From the NCBI RefSeq assembly GCF_036194065.1, contig NZ_CP108095.1:6944001-7008000 (forward strand): 64,000 nt of DNA. Reading direction: 5' to 3'. The stretch comes from Streptomyces sp. NBC_00239 (GTDB taxonomy: Bacteria > Actinomycetota > Actinomycetes > Streptomycetales > Streptomycetaceae). This document shows positions 16,621-24,460 of the stretch, one piece after another. Below the pieces are notes generated by a model. It was given only the letters and a program-made list of their open reading frames with translations, was not told where the DNA came from and made no database searches. Made by a program: the position numbers and the translations under genes. How positions within the stretch are numbered: position 1 is the first letter of the stretch; the number at the start of each line of letters is the position of its first letter.

Positions 16621-17753
16621 CGGGCCCCCCTGTCAGCGTCGGCTGTCAGCGTGCCGGTGGGCTGGAGATGCGAGTCGAGGAGGCAGGCGAGCTCGGGGTG
16701 GGGCTGGGCAGGCCGGGTCAGCAGGTAACGCAGTCCCGTATCCGTGCTCAGGCACCGGACCGGGGTCCACTGGCCATCGATCCACACGTCGGCGAGCGGA
16801 AGCGGGGCCGTGCAGCGTATGGTCCGGGCTCCGGCCCGGTGCGAGGCGTGGGAGACCCAGGCGGAGAGGAGGCGGGCCAGATGCCGGGTTTGGCCGGGCA
16901 GGGTGCACATGTGGGTGACGGTGACTTCTGTCCCGGGACCGCCCTTGCCCTGGTCATCAGGGTGTTCCAGGGTGACGGCGCCGACCAGGGCGCTTCCTTG
17001 CAGGAGCGCCCAGCCGCCGTCGAGAGGGTTGGCATGGAGACGGGTGGGGTTGTGGAGGAAGCCACTGGTCTGCGGCCGGATGCCGAGGTGCCCGCGCTCG
17101 CCCAGCCATCTGTCGCGCTCCGTGATCATCCGGAGCAGGGCCGCACGGTCCCCGTCCTCCAGGCGCCGCACCGTGAACAGCGGCACCCCCGGTACCAGCG
17201 GGGTGTGTTGGTCGGTGGTGACGTAGGCGGGCAGCGAAGGGGTACGCCGGGAGGGATGGCTCAGGAGCACGGGGCCCGGGCGGGTTCTGGCACTGGGCGC
17301 GCTGCTCCAGCCGGCGGCGAGCAGCACAGTGCGGATCGCCGGAGAGTCCGGCTCGTGTTCGACCGCCTCGGCGTTGCGGCGGGCCGCGTGGTCGAGGAGC
17401 CAGGCCACCGTCACGCGGGCCAGCGAGCTCTGCCCGGGAAGGGGCGGGGCAATGAGCGTGGTGACCTGGAGGATCCGGCGATGACGTGTCCCCCGGGTGG
17501 GCAGAACCTCGACGAGGGCCCCGATATGGCCTTCATCCCGGTCGGACAGGACCCACACCTCGCCGCCCCACCGCGGGCCGCACGCCAACCGCTCCAGGAC
17601 ACCGGCAGCGTCCGCACCCCGCACCGCAGGCACGTCGCCCCGCCTGTGGGCGTGGTCGAGGTGGGCCATGAACAGCATCCGGATCGCCACCGCGTCATCC
17701 GCCGAGGCCCGCCGCATCACGTACGGGGCGGGAGCGAGAGCGTGGCTCGTCAT
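16617..17753 (-). CDS. Tandem GNAT-like acetyltransferase
   Basis: A 378-residue protein that appears to contain two GNAT folds. The first (about 12-150) starts YVMRRASADDAVAIRMLF and includes EGHIGALVEVLPTRG and a helix before LLAAGW. The second (about 190-350) starts FTVRRLEDGDRAALLRMI and includes GSALVGAVTLEHPDD and VTVTHMCTLPGQTRHLARLL, placed like an acetyl-CoA-binding strand and helix. Neither copy has a perfect Q/RxxGxG/A motif, so one may be structural. ATGA overlaps join it to both neighbours. Confidence 0.72.
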   Translation of the reverse strand: MTSHALAPAPYVMRRASADDAVAIRMLFMAHLDHAHRRGDVPAVRGADAAGVLERLACGPRWGGEVWVLSDRDEGHIGALVEVLPTRGTRHRRILQVTTLIAPPLPGQSSLARVTVAWLLDHAARRNAEAVEHEPDSPAIRTVLLAAGWSSAPSARTRPGPVLLSHPSRRTPSLPAYVTTDQHTPLVPGVPLFTVRRLEDGDRAALLRMITERDRWLGERGHLGIRPQTSGFLHNPTRLHANPLDGGWALLQGSALVGAVTLEHPDDQGKGGPGTEVTVTHMCTLPGQTRHLARLLSAWVSHASHRAGARTIRCTAPLPLADVWIDGQWTPVRCLSTDTGLRYLLTRPAQPHPELACLLDSHLQPTGTLTADADRGAR

Positions 17754-18214
17754 TGGGCACCGATTTCGTCGAGGACGGTGCTGAGTACGGCCGCGAGGCG
17801 GCGCAGCTGTCCGAGGGAGCAAGGCAGGGCCGGGGCCGTGTCGCCCAGAGCGAGGCGTGCGAAGTTCACCGTGGGCAGGGTCAGCGTGAGGACGGTGAGG
17901 GAGCTGCTGCTGATCAGGCAGGCGAGGTCGCGATGGAGCCGGTAGCGCAGGAGGTCCCGCTCGTGCTCGGTCAGGACTTCGCCTTCGTCCCAGACGGTGT
18001 TCAAGTCGGCGTACAGGGGGCTGTTTTCGGCTACCAGGTCCGCGATTCGGTCGACGGCGAGCCGCTCTCGCAGCCGCCACAGCGTCGCAGCGTCCGTCGT
18101 GGCCAGACCGCGGTCCGGCCGGGCGGGCGGTACGCAGCGGTCAGGTGTGACGGGTACAGCGGGCGGTAACGAGGCGGGGGAGCAACCCGTAACGGACGGC
18201 AGCACGGTCAGCAT
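17750..18214 (-). CDS. Operon leader gene, unknown protein with an early TTA codon
   Basis: A 154-residue protein. ATG 18214 has AAGGAG 9 nt upstream and is the first gene of the ten-gene run. Codon 16 is TTA (18169-18167), near enough to the start to make the whole coupled operon sensitive to bldA tRNA. The protein is mainly helical after residue 45: LWRLRERLAVDRIADLVAEN, ERDLLRYRLHRDLACLIS and SLGQLRRLAAVLSTVLDEIG. No known domain was recognised; it could be a small helical adaptor. Confidence 0.7.
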   Translation of the reverse strand: MLTVLPSVTGCSPASLPPAVPVTPDRCVPPARPDRGLATTDAATLWRLRERLAVDRIADLVAENSPLYADLNTVWDEGEVLTEHERDLLRYRLHRDLACLISSSSLTVLTLTLPTVNFARLALGDTAPALPCSLGQLRRLAAVLSTVLDEIGAQ

Positions 18215-18431
18215 GCGGTTCTGCTCCTTCGACGGGTGACGAGGACGGCTCGCACAGCACGGTGTTCGATCCTGGTACGGGCGGGAACGTGCGCCGCACC
18301 CGCCAGACGCGTCGGGGTGCCAGAGGCCACGGTGAGCCGATCCGGGCCGGGATCCGGCGGGCAGGCCGGCGTCAGCCTGCACAAGGGATCGGGCCCACGT
18401 CGTCGCGGTGTCATGCTGCTGCTGGCTGCGT

Positions 18432-18998
18432 TCACCGGGCCGCCCCGACCATGCGGCCGGACAGGGTCCTGCGGTGGTCTGCTGCGATCAGACGCACCCC
18501 GCGCGCGCTGAGCAGGGCCCGGATGCCGGTGAGGGTCCACAGGCTGTCTTCAGCGCCGGTGCCGTCGGGGGGCAGGTGGTCCAGGGACGGTACAACGAGG
18601 ATCTGGACAGACCGGTCCTCGACGAGTTCGAGGACCGCGCGAAGGCCCGGGCGTTCATGGCCGGCCAGCGGGGCGAGGTCGTGATGGCGCAGGGGTTTCG
18701 CCGTGCAATAGCGGGCGGCCGCCGTCTCCATGTCCGCGAAGGCGCGCTCGCCCGCCCCCGGAGGCACCACGGCATAGACGGCCGCGGTCGCCCGCTCCTT
18801 GACGTGCTCCTCAGCCCTGGCCACAAGGCCGCGCAAGCCAGCCGAATCAGTGAACGAGGGCCGCTCCGCTTCCTCGATCAGCACGGCGGTGGCCGGGGAC
18901 GACGGGAGGGCCAGCAGCCAGCCGAGGAGCGTCTCCAGGCGCGTGCCGAGTATGGCATCGGCGGCCACACTCCGGCGGGGGAAGTCCTCAGGAGGCAT
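18432..18998 (-). CDS. Resolvase-like protein without a visible catalytic serine
   Basis: A 188-residue protein from ATG 18998 (a TTG at 19010 is possible). The C-terminal half reads like a worn serine-recombinase N-terminal domain: RPGLRAVLELVEDRSVQILV, then VPSLDHLPPD where resolvases have the xRLxR segment, then ALLSARGVRLIAADHR. The N-terminal YxRxS serine segment is absent and no DNA-binding tail follows. It is therefore probably not a recombinase and may serve as a binding module. It lies 65 nt after the DUF6624-like gene in the same direction. Confidence 0.6.
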   Translation of the reverse strand: MPPEDFPRRSVAADAILGTRLETLLGWLLALPSSPATAVLIEEAERPSFTDSAGLRGLVARAEEHVKERATAAVYAVVPPGAGERAFADMETAAARYCTAKPLRHHDLAPLAGHERPGLRAVLELVEDRSVQILVVPSLDHLPPDGTGAEDSLWTLTGIRALLSARGVRLIAADHRRTLSGRMVGAAR

Positions 18999-19063
18999 GG
19001 GGGATTCCAATCAGGGCAGCACGAACGGACAGCACGGCCGGACGCCGTACAGGGAGAGAGGGA

Positions 19064-19639
19064 TCAGGAGGCGAGGCGGCGGGTCTGGTGACGGGCCAGC
19101 TCCTGGGCCAGCGGGGGCAGACACATCTCGTTGCGCCGCGTGTCCAGGCCGTCCGGGTCCGCCACCGGGTAGGGGCGCCCGAGGGCGGGGTTGATGGCGG
19201 TGGCGTACAGCTGGGGCTGCGCGAGGCGGACCAGGCACCAGTCGACGACGTAGGCCAGGTGGACCTGGGAACAGGCGCCGTCCTCGACGGCGGCCGCGAT
19301 CAGATCCCGGCAGCGCAGCAGGAAGGCGTGGTCCTGACCGTGGAGAAGGATCCGCAGCGCGGCCGTGGCCGCCTCGTCGCCGACGAGGTCCACGGACGGC
19401 CACCCGTGCTGGTTCACGACACGGACGAGCGCGCGCTCATGCTCCGTGCGGGCGGCCGCGACCTCACGGAGCCAGTACGCGACGCCCGGCAAGCGTGCGG
19501 AGCGCGCTGTCAGGGCTTCATCGCGGGCCGACCACGCGATCAGCATCTCCGGGAGCGAGGGCGAGGAGTCCTGGACGGCCTGGTCTGCGGCCGGGGCGGG
19601 GGCCACGGCAGAGGGCATCGTGCTGAAGAGCGTGGTCAT
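19064..19639 (-). CDS. DUF6624-like helical protein
   Basis: A 191-residue protein whose central pattern fits the DUF6624-type family: GWPSVDLVGDEAATAAL near 78, the HGQDHAFLLRCRDLIAAAVE stretch, SQVHLAYVVDWCLVRLAQPQ near 122, and PYPVADPDGLDTRRNEMCLP near 160. The family occurs widely in actinomycetes and has no established reaction. The ATG overlaps the upstream DUF5999-like gene stop (ATGA). The first 30 residues are low-complexity. Confidence 0.68.
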   Translation of the reverse strand: MTTLFSTMPSAVAPAPAADQAVQDSSPSLPEMLIAWSARDEALTARSARLPGVAYWLREVAAARTEHERALVRVVNQHGWPSVDLVGDEAATAALRILLHGQDHAFLLRCRDLIAAAVEDGACSQVHLAYVVDWCLVRLAQPQLYATAINPALGRPYPVADPDGLDTRRNEMCLPPLAQELARHQTRRLAS

Positions 19640-19827
19640 GCCGCCCTCGCGTGCGCCCGCACCGGGCTCACGATGGCTCCGTCGGGGGTCAGCGCACCGG
19701 TGTCCTCGAAGATCAGTGTGCCGTTGCAGAGCAGGGACCAGCCCTGTTCGGGATGGGATGCCACGCTGCGCGCGGCATCCCAGTCAGGGGCCGTACTGGA
19801 CGGACACGAGGGCCTGTGGGTGCACAT
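19636..19827 (-). CDS. DUF5999-like small protein
   Basis: A 63-residue protein whose pattern is characteristic of a small Streptomyces family: CTHRPSCPS at the start, then VASHPEQGWSLLCNGTLIFEDTG and a PDG turn before the end. Cysteines and histidines at the N-terminus could bind a metal. AGGGA lies about 9 nt before the ATG. It forms a two-gene coupled unit with the DUF6624-like gene. Members often sit beside HTH regulators, as here; function is unknown. Confidence 0.82.
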   Translation of the reverse strand: MCTHRPSCPSSTAPDWDAARSVASHPEQGWSLLCNGTLIFEDTGALTPDGAIVSPVRAHARAA

Positions 19828-19923
19828 GCTAATGGTCCCTTCGGGAGTGCTTGGAGTCAGTTCGACGCTCTGATGGACGGTGGTGCGGAGGAGTTCGGGC
19901 GGTCTGCCGGCCCGGGGAGGCTC

Positions 19924-21117
19924 TCACCAAACACCTTCGCGCTCGGGCCGCCCGGCAACGGACGTATCGGCGTAGCCGGACGCGTGCTCCCCGGTAGGGT
20001 GGGCCCGTACGGAGCGGACGGCCTGTTGGAACGCCGCGACCGGGCTCGGTGTGATGGGTGCCCTATCGGGGACGGAGCCGTGGCCGGGCCCTTCCGGTAC
20101 CGGGACGGTGGCGGCTACGAGCAGGTTTTCGGGCACCTGGACGACGACCCGCAGTCCCCCGAGCGGGGACCGGTCCAGATACACCCCGAACCCGTAGGCC
20201 GCAGCGAGCGCACCGACCGCCGCGAACCCGCTCCGCGCGGCCAGCGCCCGTACCGGCAGCTGTTCCTGGCCTGCCAGGACCTTTCGAGTCCGGGTGTACT
20301 GCTCCTCGTTCAGGCCGGGACCGTTGTCGTCGATCGCGATGTCCAGGCCTCGGCCCGCCAGCCGGGGCCACACCGCGACCTTCCCCTGCCCGGGTGTGCC
20401 GTGGCGCAGGGCGTTGTCCATGAGTTCGGCCAGGGCGATGGTGACGGCTTCAGCGGCCCAGCGGTGGACCAGCACGTTGTGGGTGGAAGGCAGTTCGACC
20501 CGCTGATAGTCGCTGGTGCGGCCCTGGGCCCCGCGCAGGACGTCCATGAGCGCCACGTCCATTTCCCGCGGCTGAAGGCGGAGGGTTCCGGTGGCGGCAC
20601 CCAGGATCTGGGCGCGTTGGATGATCAGGCTGGTTCCGTGGTCCAGCCGGTACAGGCGCTCCAGCTGACCGGGGTCGGAGGCGAACTCCAGTACCTGGCT
20701 CATGGACTGCTGCTGACGCACGACCAGGCTCATGACCGGCTCGAGCATCACCCGCAGTGCTTGCGTGGCAGCCGCTTCGGCTTGGTTGTCGGCGGCGTTC
20801 AGTAAGGCCGCCACCTGGCGCAGCACCACCTGCTGTGCTTCGGTGAACTCCGCACCGACCAGGTCGGGGTGAAGGGGTGGCCCCGCGAAGGTCTCATGGG
20901 CGGGGCGGGGGCCGGCGGCCATCTTGGGCAGACGCACTGTGGCGGTGTGTAGCACTTCCTCGCCCTGGGCCTTGAGCGTCTTGGCGGCCTCGGCGTCCGC
21001 TGCGCTCCGGGCGCTGGCGGCTGCCGTACGCTTCGCGCGCCCCAGGACGGCACGCGCCGCGCAGGCCGTGCCCAGGCTCGGGGACAGCGCCAGGGCGATG
21101 GTGGTGAGCTCGTTCAC
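19924..21117 (-). CDS. CvnA-like orphan sensor ATPase with a TTA codon
   Basis: A 397-residue protein from GTG 21117, with GAGGAG 5 nt upstream. An N-terminal segment and coiled helices (100-170) precede a GHKL ATPase domain: ALAELMDNALRHG (N-box N235), IAIDDNGPGLN (G1, 262-270) and GFAAVGALAAAYG (G2-like). This is the domain order of conservon CvnA proteins, but no CvnB, C or D partner is adjacent. Codon 105 is TTA (20805-20803), suggesting bldA dependence. It diverges from the TPR regulator at 21339. Confidence 0.83.
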   Translation of the reverse strand: MNELTTIALALSPSLGTACAARAVLGRAKRTAAASARSAADAEAAKTLKAQGEEVLHTATVRLPKMAAGPRPAHETFAGPPLHPDLVGAEFTEAQQVVLRQVAALLNAADNQAEAAATQALRVMLEPVMSLVVRQQQSMSQVLEFASDPGQLERLYRLDHGTSLIIQRAQILGAATGTLRLQPREMDVALMDVLRGAQGRTSDYQRVELPSTHNVLVHRWAAEAVTIALAELMDNALRHGTPGQGKVAVWPRLAGRGLDIAIDDNGPGLNEEQYTRTRKVLAGQEQLPVRALAARSGFAAVGALAAAYGFGVYLDRSPLGGLRVVVQVPENLLVAATVPVPEGPGHGSVPDRAPITPSPVAAFQQAVRSVRAHPTGEHASGYADTSVAGRPEREGVW

Positions 21118-21338
21118 GTCAGCTCCTCACGGAGAGTCGAGATCGGACGGCGAACAGGTCGCGGAACACGACCGGCCCGTAGGGCTGAGCGGTGTCTGGA
21201 TTCCCACCCCTGTCTGGGAGTTGGGCCATAGGGTGGGTTGCAGAAAGCAAACCGCTTACCTCGCCGTGCGGGCAGACCCCAGCACTGGGCAACCCCACAA
21301 AACCAACAAAAGATCGTTTCGAGGAGAAGGGGCGCACG
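21118..21338. promoter_or_regulatory. Divergent control region
   Basis: This 221-nt region separates two divergent regulatory genes. It includes the inverted repeat CCCACCC (21203-21209) / GGGTGGG (21231-21237) and two nearby TGTCTGG copies. No clear -10/-35 pair was identified. It probably holds both promoters and perhaps a shared operator. Confidence 0.4.
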
Positions 21339-22724
21339 GTGGCCCGTGAACGCAACACGCTGCTGGCCTCGGTGATCACCGAAACCGGCTGGTCCCAGCC
21401 TCAACTGGCCGCCGCGTTCGTACGGGTCGCCACCGAGACCGGAGTGAGCGAGCTCGCGTCTGTGAGCCAGCAGCACGTCTCGGCCTGGGTGAATGGCACA
21501 CGGCCTGCTCCCCGAGCGGCGTCTATCTTGTGCGAGACGCTCTCGCGCCGTCTGGCACGTGTCGTTACCCCAGCGCACATCGGGCTCGCCTCGCTCGCCG
21601 CCGGGGCTGACGATGTCCGGCCGGCCTGGGACATCGACACGGCCACCGCACTGGCAGATTTCGGGGACAGCATGAGCATGGACCGGCGCACCGCGCTCTC
21701 CGCCACGGCGTACTCGGTGGCGGGCGCCGCCCTGCCCCCACCCGCCTGGTGGGACCAGACCCGCGACCACGCGCGCACCCGCGAACCCCGCACCCACCTG
21801 ACGGTTACGGCCGGACACGTGGCCGCGATACAGGACGCCACCCGCTTCTACTCCAGCCAGGACCAGCGCCTGGGCGGTGGCGCGGGCCGCACCGCCCTCG
21901 CCGCCTACTTGCGCACCGACGTCGCCGCATACCTCTCCGGACGCTTCCCTTCCGAGCAGGTACGGCGCGACCTGCTCATGGCCGCCGCCGAGCTCGTCTA
22001 CCTCGCCGGATGGACCAGCTTCGACACCGGCGAGCACGCGGTCGCCCAGCGGCAGTTCGGGGTCGCGCTGCGCATGGCCGCCGAAGCCGATGCGCCGGCG
22101 CTGGCCGGGCACATTCTGCGCGCGGCCGCGCACCAGGCCGTTGATCTGCGCCATCCCCGCCGGGCGCTGCAACTGGCCGAAGGATCGATGGCCGAGCGCC
22201 GCTACAAGCTGGCTACACCCCGAGAGCGGGCCCTGCTGGGTGTGGTCCATGCCCGAGCTCTGGCGGTGAGCGGGCAGAAGAAGGAGGCGCTGGCCGCGCT
22301 GAACCGCGCGAGCACTGACCTGGCTGCAGCCGACTCGGGCGTCGAGGAACCCGCCCGGGTCGCCTTCTTCGCCGAGGCGTCCCTGTCGCACGAGATGGCC
22401 TGCACCATGCGGGACCTCGGCGATCTCAAGGGCGCCGAAGCCGCCTTCCAACGCAGCGTCCGCACCCGAGCCCTCCCCTACGCACGCACGCACGCCGTGA
22501 CCCTGGGATACCTCGGCGATGTCCAGGTCCGCCAAGGCCACCTCGACGACGCCTGCCACACCTGGAACCGGGCCCTGGACGCCATGGCCGGCATCCGCTC
22601 CGGCCGTACCCGCGACACCGTCGTCCAGATGCGCCGCTCCCTCTCCCCGGTCAAAGGCCGCGGCGGCAGCACCGCCGTCGCCCTCGATCAGCGGGCCCGC
22701 GAGTTCCTCGCCCACGTAGCCTGA
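21339..22724 (+). CDS. HTH/TPR transcriptional regulator
   Basis: A 461-residue protein from GTG 21339, preceded by GAGGAGAAGGGG; a longer upstream ATG frame runs through the intergenic region and is less likely. Residues 5-60 form a lambda-repressor-like HTH: LLASVITETGWSQPQLAAAF, then LASVSQQHVSAWVNGTRPAP. From about 150 onward there are TPR-like helical hairpins (LVYLAGWTSFDTGEHAVAQR, LGYLGDVQVRQGHLDDACHT). This is a large Streptomyces regulator class whose TPR part likely senses a peptide or small ligand. It may regulate itself and the divergent ATPase. Confidence 0.85.
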   Translation: MARERNTLLASVITETGWSQPQLAAAFVRVATETGVSELASVSQQHVSAWVNGTRPAPRAASILCETLSRRLARVVTPAHIGLASLAAGADDVRPAWDIDTATALADFGDSMSMDRRTALSATAYSVAGAALPPPAWWDQTRDHARTREPRTHLTVTAGHVAAIQDATRFYSSQDQRLGGGAGRTALAAYLRTDVAAYLSGRFPSEQVRRDLLMAAAELVYLAGWTSFDTGEHAVAQRQFGVALRMAAEADAPALAGHILRAAAHQAVDLRHPRRALQLAEGSMAERRYKLATPRERALLGVVHARALAVSGQKKEALAALNRASTDLAAADSGVEEPARVAFFAEASLSHEMACTMRDLGDLKGAEAAFQRSVRTRALPYARTHAVTLGYLGDVQVRQGHLDDACHTWNRALDAMAGIRSGRTRDTVVQMRRSLSPVKGRGGSTAVALDQRAREFLAHVA

Positions 22725-22787
22725 CCCCGCCACGACAGCACCAAGCTGCCGGAGCCGAGCTCCGGCCAGATGGATCGGGGGGACCTC

Positions 22788-23279
22788 ATGACCGACCAGA
22801 CCTTCACCTACACACCCGTCGCCACCGTCATCGGCGGCCACACCACACCCCTGGACGACTATCAGGGCGGCACCGAGGCCGTCATTCGCCTCAACCCAGA
22901 CTTCCCCGAAGAAGTCCTCCGGGGGATCGAGGAGTTTTCGCATCTGCAGGTCACTTGGCCCTTCACCCTGGCCTCGCCCACCGACGTGGAACTCCACGCC
23001 CGCAGTCCCCGAGGGAACCCCCGCTGGCCGGCCACCGGCACATTCGTCCATCGCAACCACCGCAGGCCGGCGCAACTTGCGACGTCCTTCCCCCGCCTTC
23101 TTCGCGTGGAGGGACTGGACTTGCACGTCACCGACCTCGATGCCGTCGACGGCACCCCTGTGATCGACCTCGCCCCTTACTTCCCGCAGATGGGCCCCCG
23201 CGGCACGGTCACCGTCCCCGCCTGGCCTGGCGAGATGCTCACCGACTACTGGGTCAACCACAGCGACCGTCCCGAGTGA
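22788..23279 (+). CDS. TrmO-like tRNA methyltransferase-family protein
   Basis: A 163-residue protein from ATG 22788 with GGGGGGA just upstream. It follows the YaeB/TsaA (UPF0066) pattern: YTPVATVIGGHTTPLDDYQG at the start, IEEFSHLQVTWPF, GTFVHRNHRRPAQLATSFPR and the hallmark VDGTPVIDLAPYFPQMGP. TrmO proteins use SAM to methylate t6A37 of tRNAs. The N-terminal strand differs from typical TrmO, so substrate specificity is uncertain. It lies 63 nt after the TPR regulator and may be co-transcribed with it. Confidence 0.82.
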   Translation: MTDQTFTYTPVATVIGGHTTPLDDYQGGTEAVIRLNPDFPEEVLRGIEEFSHLQVTWPFTLASPTDVELHARSPRGNPRWPATGTFVHRNHRRPAQLATSFPRLLRVEGLDLHVTDLDAVDGTPVIDLAPYFPQMGPRGTVTVPAWPGEMLTDYWVNHSDRPE

Positions 23280-23431
23280 GTTGGAGGGCCGGCGGACTAG
23301 TGAGCAAGGTCTGCTGTTCATGAGCACCGTCCGAGCAGTTCGTCGTATCGGTGGGAAAGCCTTCTTCCCGCCTGCGCCTAGCGCGGGACATCCGGCCGAG
23401 GGCTGCAGTCGGACGCCTGGGCCGGTGCGGG

Positions 23432-23854
23432 TCAGCACGCGCGCGCTCGTCCGGCTAGCTGTGCCGTCTTGAACAGCGTCCAGACGATCTTGCCGCTGGG
23501 CATACGGTCCTCGACGCCCCAGCAGTCGGACAGCAACGCGACGATCTGCAGGCCCCGGCCGGTGGTGTCGGTCTCGCCCGCAAACGCGATCTCGGGTTCG
23601 CGGCGGTGGCGGGGACGGCTGTCGTGCACTTCCACGCGTACGAAGTCTTCGTTGGCGTCCAATTTCACGACGAAGCCGTGCTCGGTGTAGCTCCCGTGGG
23701 CCAGGGCGTTCGAGGCGAGCTCGGAGACACAGAGCCGGATGTCCTCGGTGGCGCCGCGAAGACCCCACGAGCTCAGGGTTGTGACGGCAAACTCCCTGGC
23801 CAGGCCAACCGACTCGGGCCGAGGGTCGAAGAACTTCTGCTTCACATCGAGCAT
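23432..23854 (-). CDS. Anti-sigma/phosphatase-type GHKL ATPase
   Basis: A 140-residue HATPase_c_2 protein of the RsbW/SpoIIAB type. The N-box is CVSELASNALAHG (42-54, N49), the G1 region is VEVHDSRPRHR and the G2 box is TTGRGLQIVALLSDCWG. It is small and lacks sensor or HisKA domains. Such proteins in Streptomyces bind sigma or anti-anti-sigma factors, or act as stand-alone ATPases. The gene follows the resolvase-like gene by 7 nt, so the two are probably co-expressed. GAGG precedes the ATG. Confidence 0.88.
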   Translation of the reverse strand: MLDVKQKFFDPRPESVGLAREFAVTTLSSWGLRGATEDIRLCVSELASNALAHGSYTEHGFVVKLDANEDFVRVEVHDSRPRHRREPEIAFAGETDTTGRGLQIVALLSDCWGVEDRMPSGKIVWTLFKTAQLAGRARAC

Positions 23855-23861
23855 CGGGGCC

Positions 23862-24305
23862 TCACGTCTCGGTATCTAGGGCTGGTGTGGGGTTGGGGCC
23901 GAAGCGGCGGCGGACTGGCACCGGGTCCGGCCCCGTGGGGTTGTGGACCACCGGGCGGCGCCTGCCGGGTCCCCGGACCAGCAGCAGCCGGGCGTCGGCC
24001 GCAGCGATCTGGGCCTGCCTCGGGGCTGCTATCTCCTTGGGGCCCAGGTGGGAGGCGGCCGGCAGGACGACGCCGTAGGTGTCGGGCAGTTCTAGGACGT
24101 CGATCAGGCCGGTGAACGCTGCCACCGGCCCGCTGCCGGAGTCGCGTTCTGTGAACACTCCCGAGAGCGTCAGCTCGTGCTGGCGGCAGTACTCGGCCAG
24201 AGCCTCATTCAAGGCCATCTGGCGGGCTGGGGAGACCCGGACCAGACGCAGGTAGCCGTAAACGACCGGACCGCTAACGTCGCGATGCTCGGTGAGGGGT
24301 TGCAT
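23862..24305 (-). CDS. Degenerate serine-resolvase-like protein
   Basis: A 147-residue protein resembling only the N-terminal catalytic domain of serine recombinases: VVYGYLRLVRVSPARQMALN near the start, LTLSGVFTERDSG, GLIDVLELPDTYGVVLPAAS and a nearby HLG. The catalytic YxRVS motif has become YLRLVRVSP, and the DNA-binding tail is missing. Such proteins occur singly in Streptomyces and are probably not recombinases. It diverges from the HTH/TPR gene at 24461. Confidence 0.65.
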   Translation of the reverse strand: MQPLTEHRDVSGPVVYGYLRLVRVSPARQMALNEALAEYCRQHELTLSGVFTERDSGSGPVAAFTGLIDVLELPDTYGVVLPAASHLGPKEIAAPRQAQIAAADARLLLVRGPGRRRPVVHNPTGPDPVPVRRRFGPNPTPALDTET

Positions 24306-24460
24306 GCTGATGTCTGTCCAAAGGTCCGGCGGATGGTGTCACTGCTCAGCCTGGACCTGCTCGAACGCTGCGGAAATGACCGCCTGTTGTACTTCCGTTG
24401 CACTTGTGTCCCCCCGCTCGTGCGGGCCGTGCTTCGATGGCGGCAGGAAGGGAGCAACGT

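Noticed and set aside
21114..23768. An 884-codon minus-strand frame under the TPR regulator and TrmO-like genes
   Set aside because: Antisense shadow; plus-strand proteins have clear domains and good start sites.
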